Below are positions 10,404 to 18,262 of a stretch of 47,254 bases of DNA, in pieces. The stretch is taken from NCBI GenBank assembly GCA_015478645.1, contig JADMIL010000021.1, positions 1-47,254 on the forward strand, in the 5' to 3' direction. Each line of letters opens with the position of its first letter. Position 1 is the stretch's first letter. Below the pieces are notes generated by a model. The model did not search any database. It saw only the letters and a list, made by a program, of their open reading frames with translations, and had not been told where the DNA came from. The translations under genes were made by a program, and so were the position numbers. The DNA comes from Candidatus Binataceae bacterium. Its GTDB lineage: Bacteria > Desulfobacterota > Binatia > Binatales > Binataceae.

Positions 10404-11318
10404 ATGAAGTGGTCGGCTAAACTTGCGCAGTCCACAGAGCACGCCCAGCCGGGGCAGTTCACCGGACTTTTGAAGATCGTAAAAACCAGGCTGAGCGCGG
10501 CCTGTGCCGCAATTGCAATGGCGCTGCTGGCGTCGTTGTCGGCGTCATCGCTGGCGGCCCAGGTGACCGCTCCGGCGGCCGTCCCGAGCGGGGTGCCAGC
10601 CGATACGGCGCCACGGAGCGGCGAGGTTACCGCGCCGTCGACGATCGGCCGGGATAACGCTGGCGCCGCGCCCGCGGACTCGCGGATGGCGCCCGCGCTG
10701 ACGATCGCGACGCCGCCCGACACGGCGGCGGCGACGCTGCCGCCGGCCCAGCCGGTATCCGGTACGACCCATCGCCATCGCAAGACCGCGTCGATCGATC
10801 AGACGGGAGCAACCGATGACGCGGGCCCGGGGGCGCCGGGCGGATCACCGTTCGCGGGCTTTGGCGGTGCGTCCAACCATGGCCCAATTAACATTCATTC
10901 AGACACCCTTAACCTCGATTACAAGGGCAACACGGTCCTTTTCGTCGGCCATGTGCATGCCGTGCAAGCGGGCAGCGAGCTGGATTCAGACACGCTCCAG
11001 GTCATGTATGGCAAGGACTTTCACGAAGTCCAGAAGATGTTCGCCAACGGCAACGTGCGCATGAGCCAGGGCGAACGCTGGGCGACCGGCGACCATGCGG
11101 TGCTCGACCAGGCGGTGCATACGGTGGTGTTGACCGGCAGCCCGGTGGTGCATGACGGCAAGGATCAGATCGCCGGGACCAAGATCACGGTGCATCTCGA
11201 TACCGGCATGAGCGATGTGGTCGATCCCAAGGCCGTGATCTTCCCTCGCGACACGAAAAGCCGAGATAATGGTGGCGGGACGGCCGACCGTACCCAGTCG
11301 GCGGGCAGCGCGGAGTAG
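10404..11318 (+). CDS. lptA: LptA/OstA-family LPS transport protein with long Pro/Ala linker
   Basis: Periplasmic bridge protein of the LPS export path. A signal-peptide-like stretch (CAAIAMALLASLSASSLAAQ) begins about 30 residues in, so the ATG at 10404 may be too early; an in-frame TTG at 10470 would give a conventional signal peptide. A low-complexity Ala/Pro/Thr segment of about 110 residues follows and is much longer than usual. The OstA-like domain occupies roughly residues 155-285: INIHSDTLNLDYKGNTVLFVGHVHAVQ, NVRMSQGERWATGDHAVLD, VVLTGSP. The gene directly abuts rpoN. In most relatives lptB, the ATPase of the transporter, would lie between this gene and rpoN; it does not here. Confidence 0.85.
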   Translation: MKWSAKLAQSTEHAQPGQFTGLLKIVKTRLSAACAAIAMALLASLSASSLAAQVTAPAAVPSGVPADTAPRSGEVTAPSTIGRDNAGAAPADSRMAPALTIATPPDTAAATLPPAQPVSGTTHRHRKTASIDQTGATDDAGPGAPGGSPFAGFGGASNHGPINIHSDTLNLDYKGNTVLFVGHVHAVQAGSELDSDTLQVMYGKDFHEVQKMFANGNVRMSQGERWATGDHAVLDQAVHTVVLTGSPVVHDGKDQIAGTKITVHLDTGMSDVVDPKAVIFPRDTKSRDNGGGTADRTQSAGSAE

Positions 11319-12875
11319 ATGGCGCTCGAAATTAAACTTGGACAGGATCTGCGGCTTCGCCAGCAACTGGTGATGACGCCGCAGTTGCAGCAGGCGATTA
11401 AGATCCTGCAACTGTCGCTGCCCGATCTCGAAGCCGTCGTGCAAAGCGAGCTCGACGCCAATCCGATGCTCGAGCCGCTCGACCAGAGCGTCGCCGAAGC
11501 GGCCGCCAACCAGGCGTCCGACGAGCCCGCCGAAGCGCCGACCGACGCCGACCGGCTTGAGGCCGACGCCGACGCCGAGAGCAACGGCGAGACCGAATGG
11601 GAGCCGAGCACCACCGAGGATCGCGCGCCCGAGATGATTTCGACCGAGGCGCCCGACGCGACGGTCGAACTGCGTGAGCTCAACCAGCTCGACAAGCTCG
11701 ACTGGCGCGAATATCTCGACAACTACTCGAACAACTGGCAGGACAGCGAAGCGCCCGATCGCGACGACGAGCATCGCCAGACGATCGAGAACACGCTGAC
11801 CCGCAAGACCTCGCTCGAGGACCATCTCATCTGGCAGCTCAGGCTGTCGAATCTGGAAGCCGGCGATCAGCGCATCGGCGCGATGATCATCTACAGCCTG
11901 AGCGACGACGGCTACCTCGAGACCCCGCTCGAGGAGCTGGCCGCGCAGCTCGAATGCGACGTGGCCAGCGTCGAGCGCGCGCTGGCGCGCGTCCAGCGGC
12001 TCGATCCGCCCGGCGTGGCGGCGCGCAATCTGCGCGAATGCCTGTACGCGCAGTTGAAGAACCACGGGATGGAGGAATCGCTCGCCGCACGCATCGTGCT
12101 GCATCACCTGGACCTGCTCGAAAAGCATCGCTACACCGAGCTGTCGCGCGCGCTCGGCGTGCCGGTTGAAATGATCGGCGAGGCGGCCAAGGTGATAGCC
12201 CTGCTCGAGCCCAAGCCGGGCCGCGATTACGGCGGGCAGGAGCCGGCCTACATCGTGCCCGACGTGTATATTGAAAAAATTGGTGACGAGTTGATCGTCA
12301 AGCTCAACGATGGCGCCGTGCCCAAGCTCAAGGTCGCGAAATACTATCAGCGCGTGCTCAATGACGGCGCCGTGGCGGCGGAGACCAAGGAATACCTGCA
12401 GGAGCGGATGCGTTCGGCGCGCTGGCTGGTCAAGTCGATTCAGCAGCGCCAGACCACCATCCTGAAGGTTGGCAACTCGATCGTGAAGTTCCAGCGCGCG
12501 TTCTTCGATCACGGCATCGGCCAGCTCAAGCCGCTGGTGCTCAAGGACGTGGCCGAGGATATCGGCATGCACGAATCGACGATCAGCCGCGCCACCGCCA
12601 ACAAATATGCGCATACCCCGATGGGTATTTTTGAACTCAAATTTTTCTTCACCTCAGGGGTCAAGGCGACCGACGGCGAAGACGTGAGCGCCGAGACCGT
12701 CAAAGAGAAGATTCGCGCGCTGGTCGCCACCGAAGCGCAGGGCGATCCGCTGTCCGACCAGGCGATCGCCGACCTCCTGCGCACCGACCAGATCAATATC
12801 GCCCGCCGCACCGTCGCCAAATACCGGCAGGCGCTGGCCATCCTGCCCTCGAGCCGCCGCAAGCGGCCGGGCTAG
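11319..12875 (+). CDS. rpoN: RNA polymerase sigma-54 factor
   Basis: Alternative sigma factor for -24/-12 promoters that requires AAA+ activators. The 518-residue protein has the complete architecture. Region I is Gln/Leu-rich (LGQDLRLRQQLVMTPQLQQA, LQLS). An acidic Asp/Glu-rich region II follows (about 55-135), then the core-binding and HTH domains. The C-terminal RpoN box ARRTVAKYR (495-503) is perfect. The ATG follows the lptA stop with no gap. With hpf and ptsN downstream, this is the conserved nitrogen-PTS neighbourhood. No clear sigma-54 promoter was noticed by eye within the window. Confidence 0.97.
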   Translation: MALEIKLGQDLRLRQQLVMTPQLQQAIKILQLSLPDLEAVVQSELDANPMLEPLDQSVAEAAANQASDEPAEAPTDADRLEADADAESNGETEWEPSTTEDRAPEMISTEAPDATVELRELNQLDKLDWREYLDNYSNNWQDSEAPDRDDEHRQTIENTLTRKTSLEDHLIWQLRLSNLEAGDQRIGAMIIYSLSDDGYLETPLEELAAQLECDVASVERALARVQRLDPPGVAARNLRECLYAQLKNHGMEESLAARIVLHHLDLLEKHRYTELSRALGVPVEMIGEAAKVIALLEPKPGRDYGGQEPAYIVPDVYIEKIGDELIVKLNDGAVPKLKVAKYYQRVLNDGAVAAETKEYLQERMRSARWLVKSIQQRQTTILKVGNSIVKFQRAFFDHGIGQLKPLVLKDVAEDIGMHESTISRATANKYAHTPMGIFELKFFFTSGVKATDGEDVSAETVKEKIRALVATEAQGDPLSDQAIADLLRTDQINIARRTVAKYRQALAILPSSRRKRPG

Positions 12876-12949
12876 CGCCGCGGCGCGATGGGCGGGTCGT
12901 TCAGGGGTCGACCGGAGTGAGTTTTCCGGGGGGAAAAGGAGACGGGTCT

Positions 12950-13402
12950 ATGGCAAATCAAATCGGCGAAAGTAAACGTAATCGCGCGGCCGGACGCAAG
13001 GTCGCGCGCGGCGCACGCCAGGCCGCCCTGCCGCCGCCGGGGGTGACCGTCACGTTTCGCCATCTCGAACCGACCGTCGCGCTGCGCACTTACGCGGAGC
13101 GCAAGTTCGCCCACGTCGGCCGCTACCTGACGCGCGCCTGCGCGGTCCATCTCATCCTCACGGTTGACAAGTACCGGCAGCACGGCGAAGTTATCGTCAA
13201 AGCCGGGCGTCTGGCCGTCACCGCGCAGCAGGAGACCAAGGACCTCTACGCGGTTATCGATCTGCTGGCCGACAAGGTCGGACGCCAATTGAAAAGCCAG
13301 CTCGAAAAATCCAAAACCAGGAAGGTACGCGCGAAGTCGACCGGGGAAGTTTTGAGCGCCGCCGAGGAGCGCGCGTTCAAGCCTCGCGTGGGCCGCGCCT
13401 GA
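12950..13402 (+). CDS. hpf: Ribosome hibernation promoting factor, short form
   Basis: Binds the 30S decoding region in stationary phase and promotes inactive ribosome dimers. The start at 12950 is chosen because AAGGAG lies 8-9 bases upstream; an in-frame ATG at 12917 lacks one. The product is about 150 residues: a Lys/Arg-rich N-terminal extension, then the S30AE domain (VTFRHLEPTVALRTYAERKF, then KDLYAVIDLLADKVGRQL) and a basic tail. The separate C-terminal dimerisation domain of long HPF is absent. The position between rpoN and ptsN is the canonical one and supports the call. Confidence 0.9.
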   Translation: MANQIGESKRNRAAGRKVARGARQAALPPPGVTVTFRHLEPTVALRTYAERKFAHVGRYLTRACAVHLILTVDKYRQHGEVIVKAGRLAVTAQQETKDLYAVIDLLADKVGRQLKSQLEKSKTRKVRAKSTGEVLSAAEERAFKPRVGRA

Positions 13403-13406
13403 TGCG

Positions 13407-13868
13407 ATGAAGATAACCGAGATTCTGAGTCCGGAGATGGTTCTGCCGGACTTAAAGGGCACTACCAAGCCCGCAATTCTGCAAGAGTTGGCCGGATGCC
13501 TGGCTGCCCGCTACAAGAACATCGACATCGCCGCGCTGGCCGCCGTACTGGCCGAGCGCGAGCGCCTGGGATCGACCGCGATCGGCGACGGTATCGCGAT
13601 TCCCCACGGCAAGGTCCGCGGCGTCGCGAAGATTCTCGGGGTCTTCGGCCGCTGCGCGGCGGGCGTCGATTTCGATTCGCTCGACGGCGGTCCGACCCAT
13701 CTGTTCTTTCTGCTGGTGGCGCCGGAGGATTCGACCAGCCTGCATTTGAAGGCGCTCGCGCGGGTCTCGCGCCTGTTCAAGGACGGGGTCTTTCGCGAAC
13801 ACCTGATTGCGGCGTCCGGCGCCGACGAAATCTACCGCCTGATCGTCGAGGAAGACGGCCGCTACTGA
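13407..13868 (+). CDS. ptsN: PTS IIA-like nitrogen-regulatory protein PtsN (EIIA-Ntr)
   Basis: Phosphocarrier of the nitrogen-related PTS with regulatory rather than transport roles. The 153-residue protein has the phosphorylated histidine in IAIPHGKV (His67) and the flanking motif STAIGDGIAIPH. The C-terminal part ends in the EEDG-type tail. It begins 4 bases after the hpf stop. The partner phosphocarrier is probably the HPr/NPr-like protein at 21110-21382; enzyme I is not in the window. Confidence 0.95.
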   Translation: MKITEILSPEMVLPDLKGTTKPAILQELAGCLAARYKNIDIAALAAVLAERERLGSTAIGDGIAIPHGKVRGVAKILGVFGRCAAGVDFDSLDGGPTHLFFLLVAPEDSTSLHLKALARVSRLFKDGVFREHLIAASGADEIYRLIVEEDGRY

Positions 13869-13998
13869 GCGTGCCGCGCCCCCGGCGCATCAGCGGCAAG
13901 CCGGCGCGGGCGGGTGCGCGCGCACCCCGCGGCCATGCTTCGCCCTCGCGCCGCCTGAAAAAGCGCGCATCGGGTGCGGCGCCGGGATACACTGAAAG

Positions 13999-14892
13999 AT
14001 GATGAGCGCGAGCGCAAGTCCCGTAGCGGCGCGGACCCGGCTGGTGATCGTTACCGGCGTGTCGGGTTCGGGCCGGGTCTCCGCGATGCGCGTGCTCGAG
14101 GATCTGGGCTTCTACTGCGTCGATAACCTGCCAGTCGCGCTGGCGCCCAACGTGGTCAAGCTGGCCAGCGAGCGCGAGCCGCCAATCGCCAACGTCGCGC
14201 TGGGCATCGACGCCCGCGAGCGAATCTTCTTCCCCCAATGGCCGCAGGTGCTCGACGACCTCGCGCGCGCCGGCTTCGACCCGGAAATCATCTTTCTCGA
14301 CGCCTCCGACGAGATCCTGGCGCGGCGCTACTCCGAGAGCCGCCGGCCCCATCCGATGGCCGAGACCGGGGCGAGCGTGCCCGACAGTATCCGGCGCGAG
14401 CGCCTGGCGCTGGCCGAGATGCGTGAGCGGGCCACACGCATCATCGATACCACCACGCTGACCGTTCACGAGCTGCGCGAAGTGATGACGGCGGCGGTGA
14501 TGGGCGTGCGCGGCGGGGTGCAAATGGCGCTGGCGCTGGTCTCGTTCGGCTACAAATACGGCCATCCGGTAGGGCTCGACCTGATGCTCGACGTGCGCTT
14601 TATTCCCAACCCGTTTTTCGTCGCCGAACTGCGTCCGCTCAACGGACTCGACCCGCGCGTGCGTGACTATGTGATGGCGCAGGAGCAGGCGCGGCGCTTC
14701 GTCGATGAAATCGGGCGGCTGTTAGAGTTTCTGCTCCCGCTCTATCAGCGCGAAGGCAAGAGCTACCTGACGATTGGCCTCGGATGCACCGGCGGACGCC
14801 ATCGCTCGCCGGTGCTCGCGCGCGAACTGCGCGACTACCTGGCGCGCGCCGGGTTCGCCGCCACCGTGCGCGATCACGACCTCGCGCGCTGA
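13999..14892 (+). CDS. rapZ: RapZ/YvcJ-family protein with altered P-loop
   Basis: Member of the RapZ (YvcJ/YhbJ) family, nucleotide- and RNA-binding regulators of amino-sugar metabolism in E. coli. The length (298 residues) is normal, and GFYCVDNLP, PHPM and the C-terminal GCTGGRHRSP signature are conserved. The Walker A loop reads GVSGSGRVSA instead of GxSGSGKS: the invariant Lys is Arg and the next Ser is Val. The codons CGG GTC were checked in the sequence. ATP/GTP binding may therefore be weakened or lost, while the C-terminal RNA-binding half looks intact. It lies 130 bases after ptsN, in the standard order. The ATG at 13999 is followed by a second ATG; either may be used. Confidence 0.9.
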   Translation: MMSASASPVAARTRLVIVTGVSGSGRVSAMRVLEDLGFYCVDNLPVALAPNVVKLASEREPPIANVALGIDARERIFFPQWPQVLDDLARAGFDPEIIFLDASDEILARRYSESRRPHPMAETGASVPDSIRRERLALAEMRERATRIIDTTTLTVHELREVMTAAVMGVRGGVQMALALVSFGYKYGHPVGLDLMLDVRFIPNPFFVAELRPLNGLDPRVRDYVMAQEQARRFVDEIGRLLEFLLPLYQREGKSYLTIGLGCTGGRHRSPVLARELRDYLARAGFAATVRDHDLAR

Positions 14893-14966
14893 GCCGCGCC
14901 CATCGCGCAACGCTTCGGCGCCTCGGCGCAGCCCGGATCGAATCGCGTGCGCCGCCCGCGCGGCGC

Positions 14967-15749
14967 TCAGTTCATGATACTGCCGGCGTCGACATTGAGC
15001 GTCTGGCCGGTCATGCCGGCCGACAGTTCGCCGACCAGAAAGAGCGCGACGCGGGCGACCTCATGCTCGGTAACCATCCGTTGCAGCGCCGCGGTCGACG
15101 TGAAGCCCTTGCGAATCTGCTCGTGCGGCACGCCCATCGCGTCGGCGCGGGCGCGGATTACGCGCTCGATCCGGTCGCCTTCGACCGCGCCGGGGCAGAT
15201 ACAGTTGACCCTCACGCCGGCCGCGCCCCATTCGCCGGCCAGCGTCTGGGTCAGCCCGATCATCGCCCATTTCGAGGAAGCATAGGGCGAGCGCAGCGGA
15301 TAGCCGCGGCGTCCGGCGCCCGACGAGATCATCAGGATATTGCCGGCGCCCTGCTGCGCCATCGTCGGGAGCGCGGCGCGCGCGGCGAGCCATGCGCCGG
15401 TCAGGTTGATATCGATGACCTCCTGCCATTCGGCCAGCGACATCTCGGTGGTCGACTTGGTCGGCCCGGCGATACCGGCGTTGTTGACCAGGATATCGAC
15501 GCGGCCAAAGGCCTTGACGGTCGCGGCGACCATCCGCGCGCAATCGGCCTCCTTGGCCACGTCGGTCGGGATCGTGATGGTCTGCGCGCCGAGCTTTTCG
15601 ACCGCCGCACGGGCCTCCGCCAGCGGCCCGGCCGAGCGCGCCGCGAGCGCGATGCGCATCCCGTGGCGCGCGTAGAGCAGCGCGATCTCCTTGCCGATTC
15701 CGTAACCGCCGCCGGTGATTATCGCGACCTTATCCTTCAAATCCTGCAT
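14967..15749 (-). CDS. Short-chain dehydrogenase/reductase
   Basis: Classical SDR of 260 residues using NAD(P)H, probably cytoplasmic. It contains the cofactor motif TGGGYGIG, the NNAG motif (VDILVNNAG), a catalytic Ser (SSGAG region) and YASSK with the catalytic Tyr and Lys. The start at 15749 (MQDLKDKVAII) has GAGGA about 8 bases upstream and is preferred to an ATG ten codons earlier. The substrate cannot be told from sequence; relatives include 3-oxoacyl-ACP reductases and sugar or secondary-alcohol dehydrogenases. It is convergent with rapZ and divergent from the TVP38-like gene. Confidence 0.85.
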   Translation of the reverse strand: MQDLKDKVAIITGGGYGIGKEIALLYARHGMRIALAARSAGPLAEARAAVEKLGAQTITIPTDVAKEADCARMVAATVKAFGRVDILVNNAGIAGPTKSTTEMSLAEWQEVIDINLTGAWLAARAALPTMAQQGAGNILMISSGAGRRGYPLRSPYASSKWAMIGLTQTLAGEWGAAGVRVNCICPGAVEGDRIERVIRARADAMGVPHEQIRKGFTSTAALQRMVTEHEVARVALFLVGELSAGMTGQTLNVDAGSIMN

Positions 15750-15907
15750 TGCCGGAGTCCTCTGCAATTTGGCCCGCAAGGCGCTAAGGAGATTTCGAGG
15801 CCGAATCTAGTCCGATCGCGCCGCCGATGACAAACGCGTGCCGCAATCACCGTCCGTGTGCGGCCTCTGCGACGGGAAGCGCCTTGTCACAAATTCGGCC
15901 GCTCCGT

Positions 15908-16630
15908 ATGATGGAATCTCATCACATGGCTGCCGTAACACCCATACCCGCGCCGCCTCGCACTCCGGCTGGCGGCGAATCGCGCTGGATGAATTTGATC
16001 AGGATCGCGCTGATCGCGCTGCTGGTCGGCGGGTCGATCTATCTGCTCGCCACCCATGCGGAATGGTTTGAGGATCCGCGGCTGGTCAAGGTCGAGGTGC
16101 AATCGTGGGGACTGTGGGGTCCGCTGGCCTATATCGCGCTCTATGCCTTCGGCCCGTCGTTCCTGGTGCCGGGCGCGGTGATGACGCTGGCGGGCGGGCT
16201 CGCGTTTGGCGCGCTGTGGGGTTCGGTATGGTCGCTGATCGGCGCCGAGCTGGGCGCGCTGGTGGCCTTTGGCGCGGGCCGGTTTCTGGGCCGCTCGTTC
16301 GTCGAGAACGTAATCGGCACGCGCTTTCAGGTCTTGCTCGGCAAGCTGGCGCGCAACGGGTTTTTCATCATCCTGTATCTGCGCATCGTGCCGGTGATTC
16401 CCTACAACGCGCTCAACCTGCTGGCCGGCGCATCGCCGATCGGCTTCCGCGACTACTTCTGGGCGACCACTATCGGCATGATCCCGGGGACTATCCTGTT
16501 TGCCGTGCTGGGTGATGCGCTATGGCATCCGCGCTCGCCGCGCTTCATCGTCGCGATCGCACTGATCCTGTGCTGCTTCGCGGGGGGCGAGACCTACCGC
16601 CGCTGGAAAAAAGTCACGATCGAAGTGTGA
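15908..16630 (+). CDS. TVP38/TMEM64 (DedA-like) family membrane protein
   Basis: Integral membrane protein with about five to six hydrophobic segments. The family core is clear: FLVPGAVMTLAGGLAFG, FGAGRFLGRS and LRIVPVIPYNALNLLAGASPI. These are the reentrant-loop Pro/Arg/Gly motifs of the VTT/DedA fold, linked to lipid scrambling and membrane homeostasis. Three ATGs (15908, 15911, 15926) can start the protein; none has a good SD and the upstream ORF extension looks non-coding. It ends in a basic tail (RRWKKVTIEV). No operon partner; the next gene is convergent. Confidence 0.85.
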   Translation: MMESHHMAAVTPIPAPPRTPAGGESRWMNLIRIALIALLVGGSIYLLATHAEWFEDPRLVKVEVQSWGLWGPLAYIALYAFGPSFLVPGAVMTLAGGLAFGALWGSVWSLIGAELGALVAFGAGRFLGRSFVENVIGTRFQVLLGKLARNGFFIILYLRIVPVIPYNALNLLAGASPIGFRDYFWATTIGMIPGTILFAVLGDALWHPRSPRFIVAIALILCCFAGGETYRRWKKVTIEV

Positions 16631-16658
16631 TTGGCGATTTTAATTCGGCGCCGATCAT

Positions 16659-17273
16659 TTATCTGACGCCTATTCCGAGAATCGTTGCAACCAATGCGGT
16701 TCGCGCGTAAAACGCTCGAGACCTACTGCCGTGTCCCGGCCCTTTGGTGCGAGGTTGAACCATCACACCCATCGAACCCTTTAGGTAATCGAATCCTTTG
16801 GTGCGGATAACATCGCGAATCAAGTCATAGTCGGCCTTGATCTGGTGGTAAAGCGCTTGATCGCTAAGATCGAATTCCGCGATGAGATGACAGAGCGATC
16901 GACTCTCAGCTTTGCTCTCAAAGATCCGTGCGACAACGAGCAATCGTTGCAATTTCAGATATAGATGGCTGTTTAGAAATTCCTTTGCGGCGACTTCGAC
17001 GGGGTCAATCATCGTGATCGCCATGGTTTCTTTCACCTTGAATGTGCCATCAGGCATGGCACGTACCGGAACAACCTTAAGCTCCCAGGAGCCAAAATTC
17101 GGCGATCGTGAGGAATTAAGCGGAAGTCCGAGATGGCGCTCGATCGTGTGGCCGGCCCAGCCTTTATTGATGCGGGTGCCCTTCCAGATTGTGACGCCAT
17201 GCTTATTGCCCAGACCAACGAGGTCGCTCCCGATCAACTTTCCGAGGAAAGCTAAGGCCTCGGATCGGTCCAT
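16659..17273 (-). CDS. MutH/Sau3AI-family type II restriction endonuclease
   Basis: Predicted DNA endonuclease of 204 residues and partner of the adjacent methylase. The N-terminal half carries the MutH/Sau3AI active-site pattern: KGWAGHTIERHLGL with Glu45, then SPNFGSWELK with Glu64 and Lys66. The usual Asp of the DFG-like turn is Asn59 here. The C-terminal QPRTKGPGHG and SRAFYAR motifs, involved in GATC recognition and DNA contact, are also present. MutH and Sau3AI both act at GATC, so that target is likely. It follows the methylase stop by 6 bases on the same strand. Base composition is lower in GC than in neighbouring housekeeping genes. A solitary MutH repair role is unlikely given the paired methylase. 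Confidence 0.8.
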   Translation of the reverse strand: MDRSEALAFLGKLIGSDLVGLGNKHGVTIWKGTRINKGWAGHTIERHLGLPLNSSRSPNFGSWELKVVPVRAMPDGTFKVKETMAITMIDPVEVAAKEFLNSHLYLKLQRLLVVARIFESKAESRSLCHLIAEFDLSDQALYHQIKADYDLIRDVIRTKGFDYLKGSMGVMVQPRTKGPGHGSRSRAFYARTALVATILGIGVR

Positions 17274-17279
17274 CGAGAG

Positions 17280-18161
17280 CTAAGCTTTCGCGAACAGCGA
17301 TTGCTGCCGCTTCCGCGAGACAAGCGCGGAGGTCGTGGATATGCTTTCAGGTAAATCTTCCCCGGCTATCTCACTCAGCCGACTGGCAGCGAGCAGGGCA
17401 TAGGTCTTATTCTGCTCATACCCGACGAAGTGGCGGCCCAGCTTCAGCGCTGCCACGCCAGTGGAACCCGATCCTGCGAAAGGGTCCAACACCAGGTCGC
17501 CAGGATCAGTCGTGGCACGAAGGCATCGCGCAATGAGCGCCACGGGTTTTTGCGTCGGGTGCTTTCCAAGTCGCTTCTCTTCATCCGTGGGCGTGGAAAA
17601 ACGCCAAACATTCTTCATTTGTTTGTCGCCATTTTCCTCTTTCATCAGTTCGTAGTTGAACTTGTGCCGATCCTTCCCACCCTTCTTCGCTTTAGTGGCC
17701 CAAAGTAAAATCTCAGTAGAATGGGTAAAGCATCGACAGCCAAGATTTGGCGGGGGTGCGGGCTTTTCCCATACGATATCGTTCAGGATGCGGAATCCGA
17801 TCTGCTGCATCGCCATACCGACGCTCAGATAGACGTGAAGTGTACCGCTCACCCAAATAGATCCGTTCGGCTTGAGAATGCGAAAGCACTCTCCAAGCCA
17901 CGTGCGGTTGAACTCGTGATCCAGATCGATGCCCCGGCTCCGGTCCCACTCACCCTTATTTACCTTAACCATCCGGCCGGCCACACACGTGATGCCGTCG
18001 TTCGAGAGTAGATATGGCGGGTCCGTCCAGATGCAATCGACGCTACCGGCCGGAAGGTTTTGCATGGAGGCTAACGAATCGCCGAGCTGCAGGAAGGATT
18101 TGCCTCCTTCGCTCTTCCAGACGGTGCCATCGTCTCGATCGCTCTCGACGCGATACTCCAT
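17280..18161 (-). CDS. Beta-class adenine-N6 DNA methyltransferase, probably GATC-specific
   Basis: Modification enzyme of a type II restriction-modification pair; 293 residues. Motif order is catalytic DPPY (47-50) first and the SAM-binding DPFAGSGSTG (226-235) near the C-terminus, which defines the beta class. The block DPPYLLSNDGITC to VNKGEWDRS is characteristic of DpnA-like methylases that modify adenine in GATC. The start ATG at 18161 has GGGAGG about 7 bases upstream. The endonuclease gene follows directly. The pair has lower GC than its surroundings and sits beside ahcY and metK, the genes that recycle and make SAM. GATC is very frequent in the surrounding chromosome, so protection must be efficient. 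Confidence 0.88.
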   Translation of the reverse strand: MEYRVESDRDDGTVWKSEGGKSFLQLGDSLASMQNLPAGSVDCIWTDPPYLLSNDGITCVAGRMVKVNKGEWDRSRGIDLDHEFNRTWLGECFRILKPNGSIWVSGTLHVYLSVGMAMQQIGFRILNDIVWEKPAPPPNLGCRCFTHSTEILLWATKAKKGGKDRHKFNYELMKEENGDKQMKNVWRFSTPTDEEKRLGKHPTQKPVALIARCLRATTDPGDLVLDPFAGSGSTGVAALKLGRHFVGYEQNKTYALLAASRLSEIAGEDLPESISTTSALVSRKRQQSLFAKA

Positions 18162-18262
18162 TATTGTCCTCCCTCGGTCCTCTTATGATTGACCGCGCCC
18201 ATGGCGGTTTCAATCACGCTGCCCGCAAGAATTGCAAGGGGTAAGGAGCGCGGGAGCGGCGA

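Noticed and set aside
10986..12614. 542-codon minus-strand ORF
   Set aside because: It lies antisense to rpoN, whose motifs are certain; the His/Arg/Leu-rich product is a typical shadow of a GC-rich gene.
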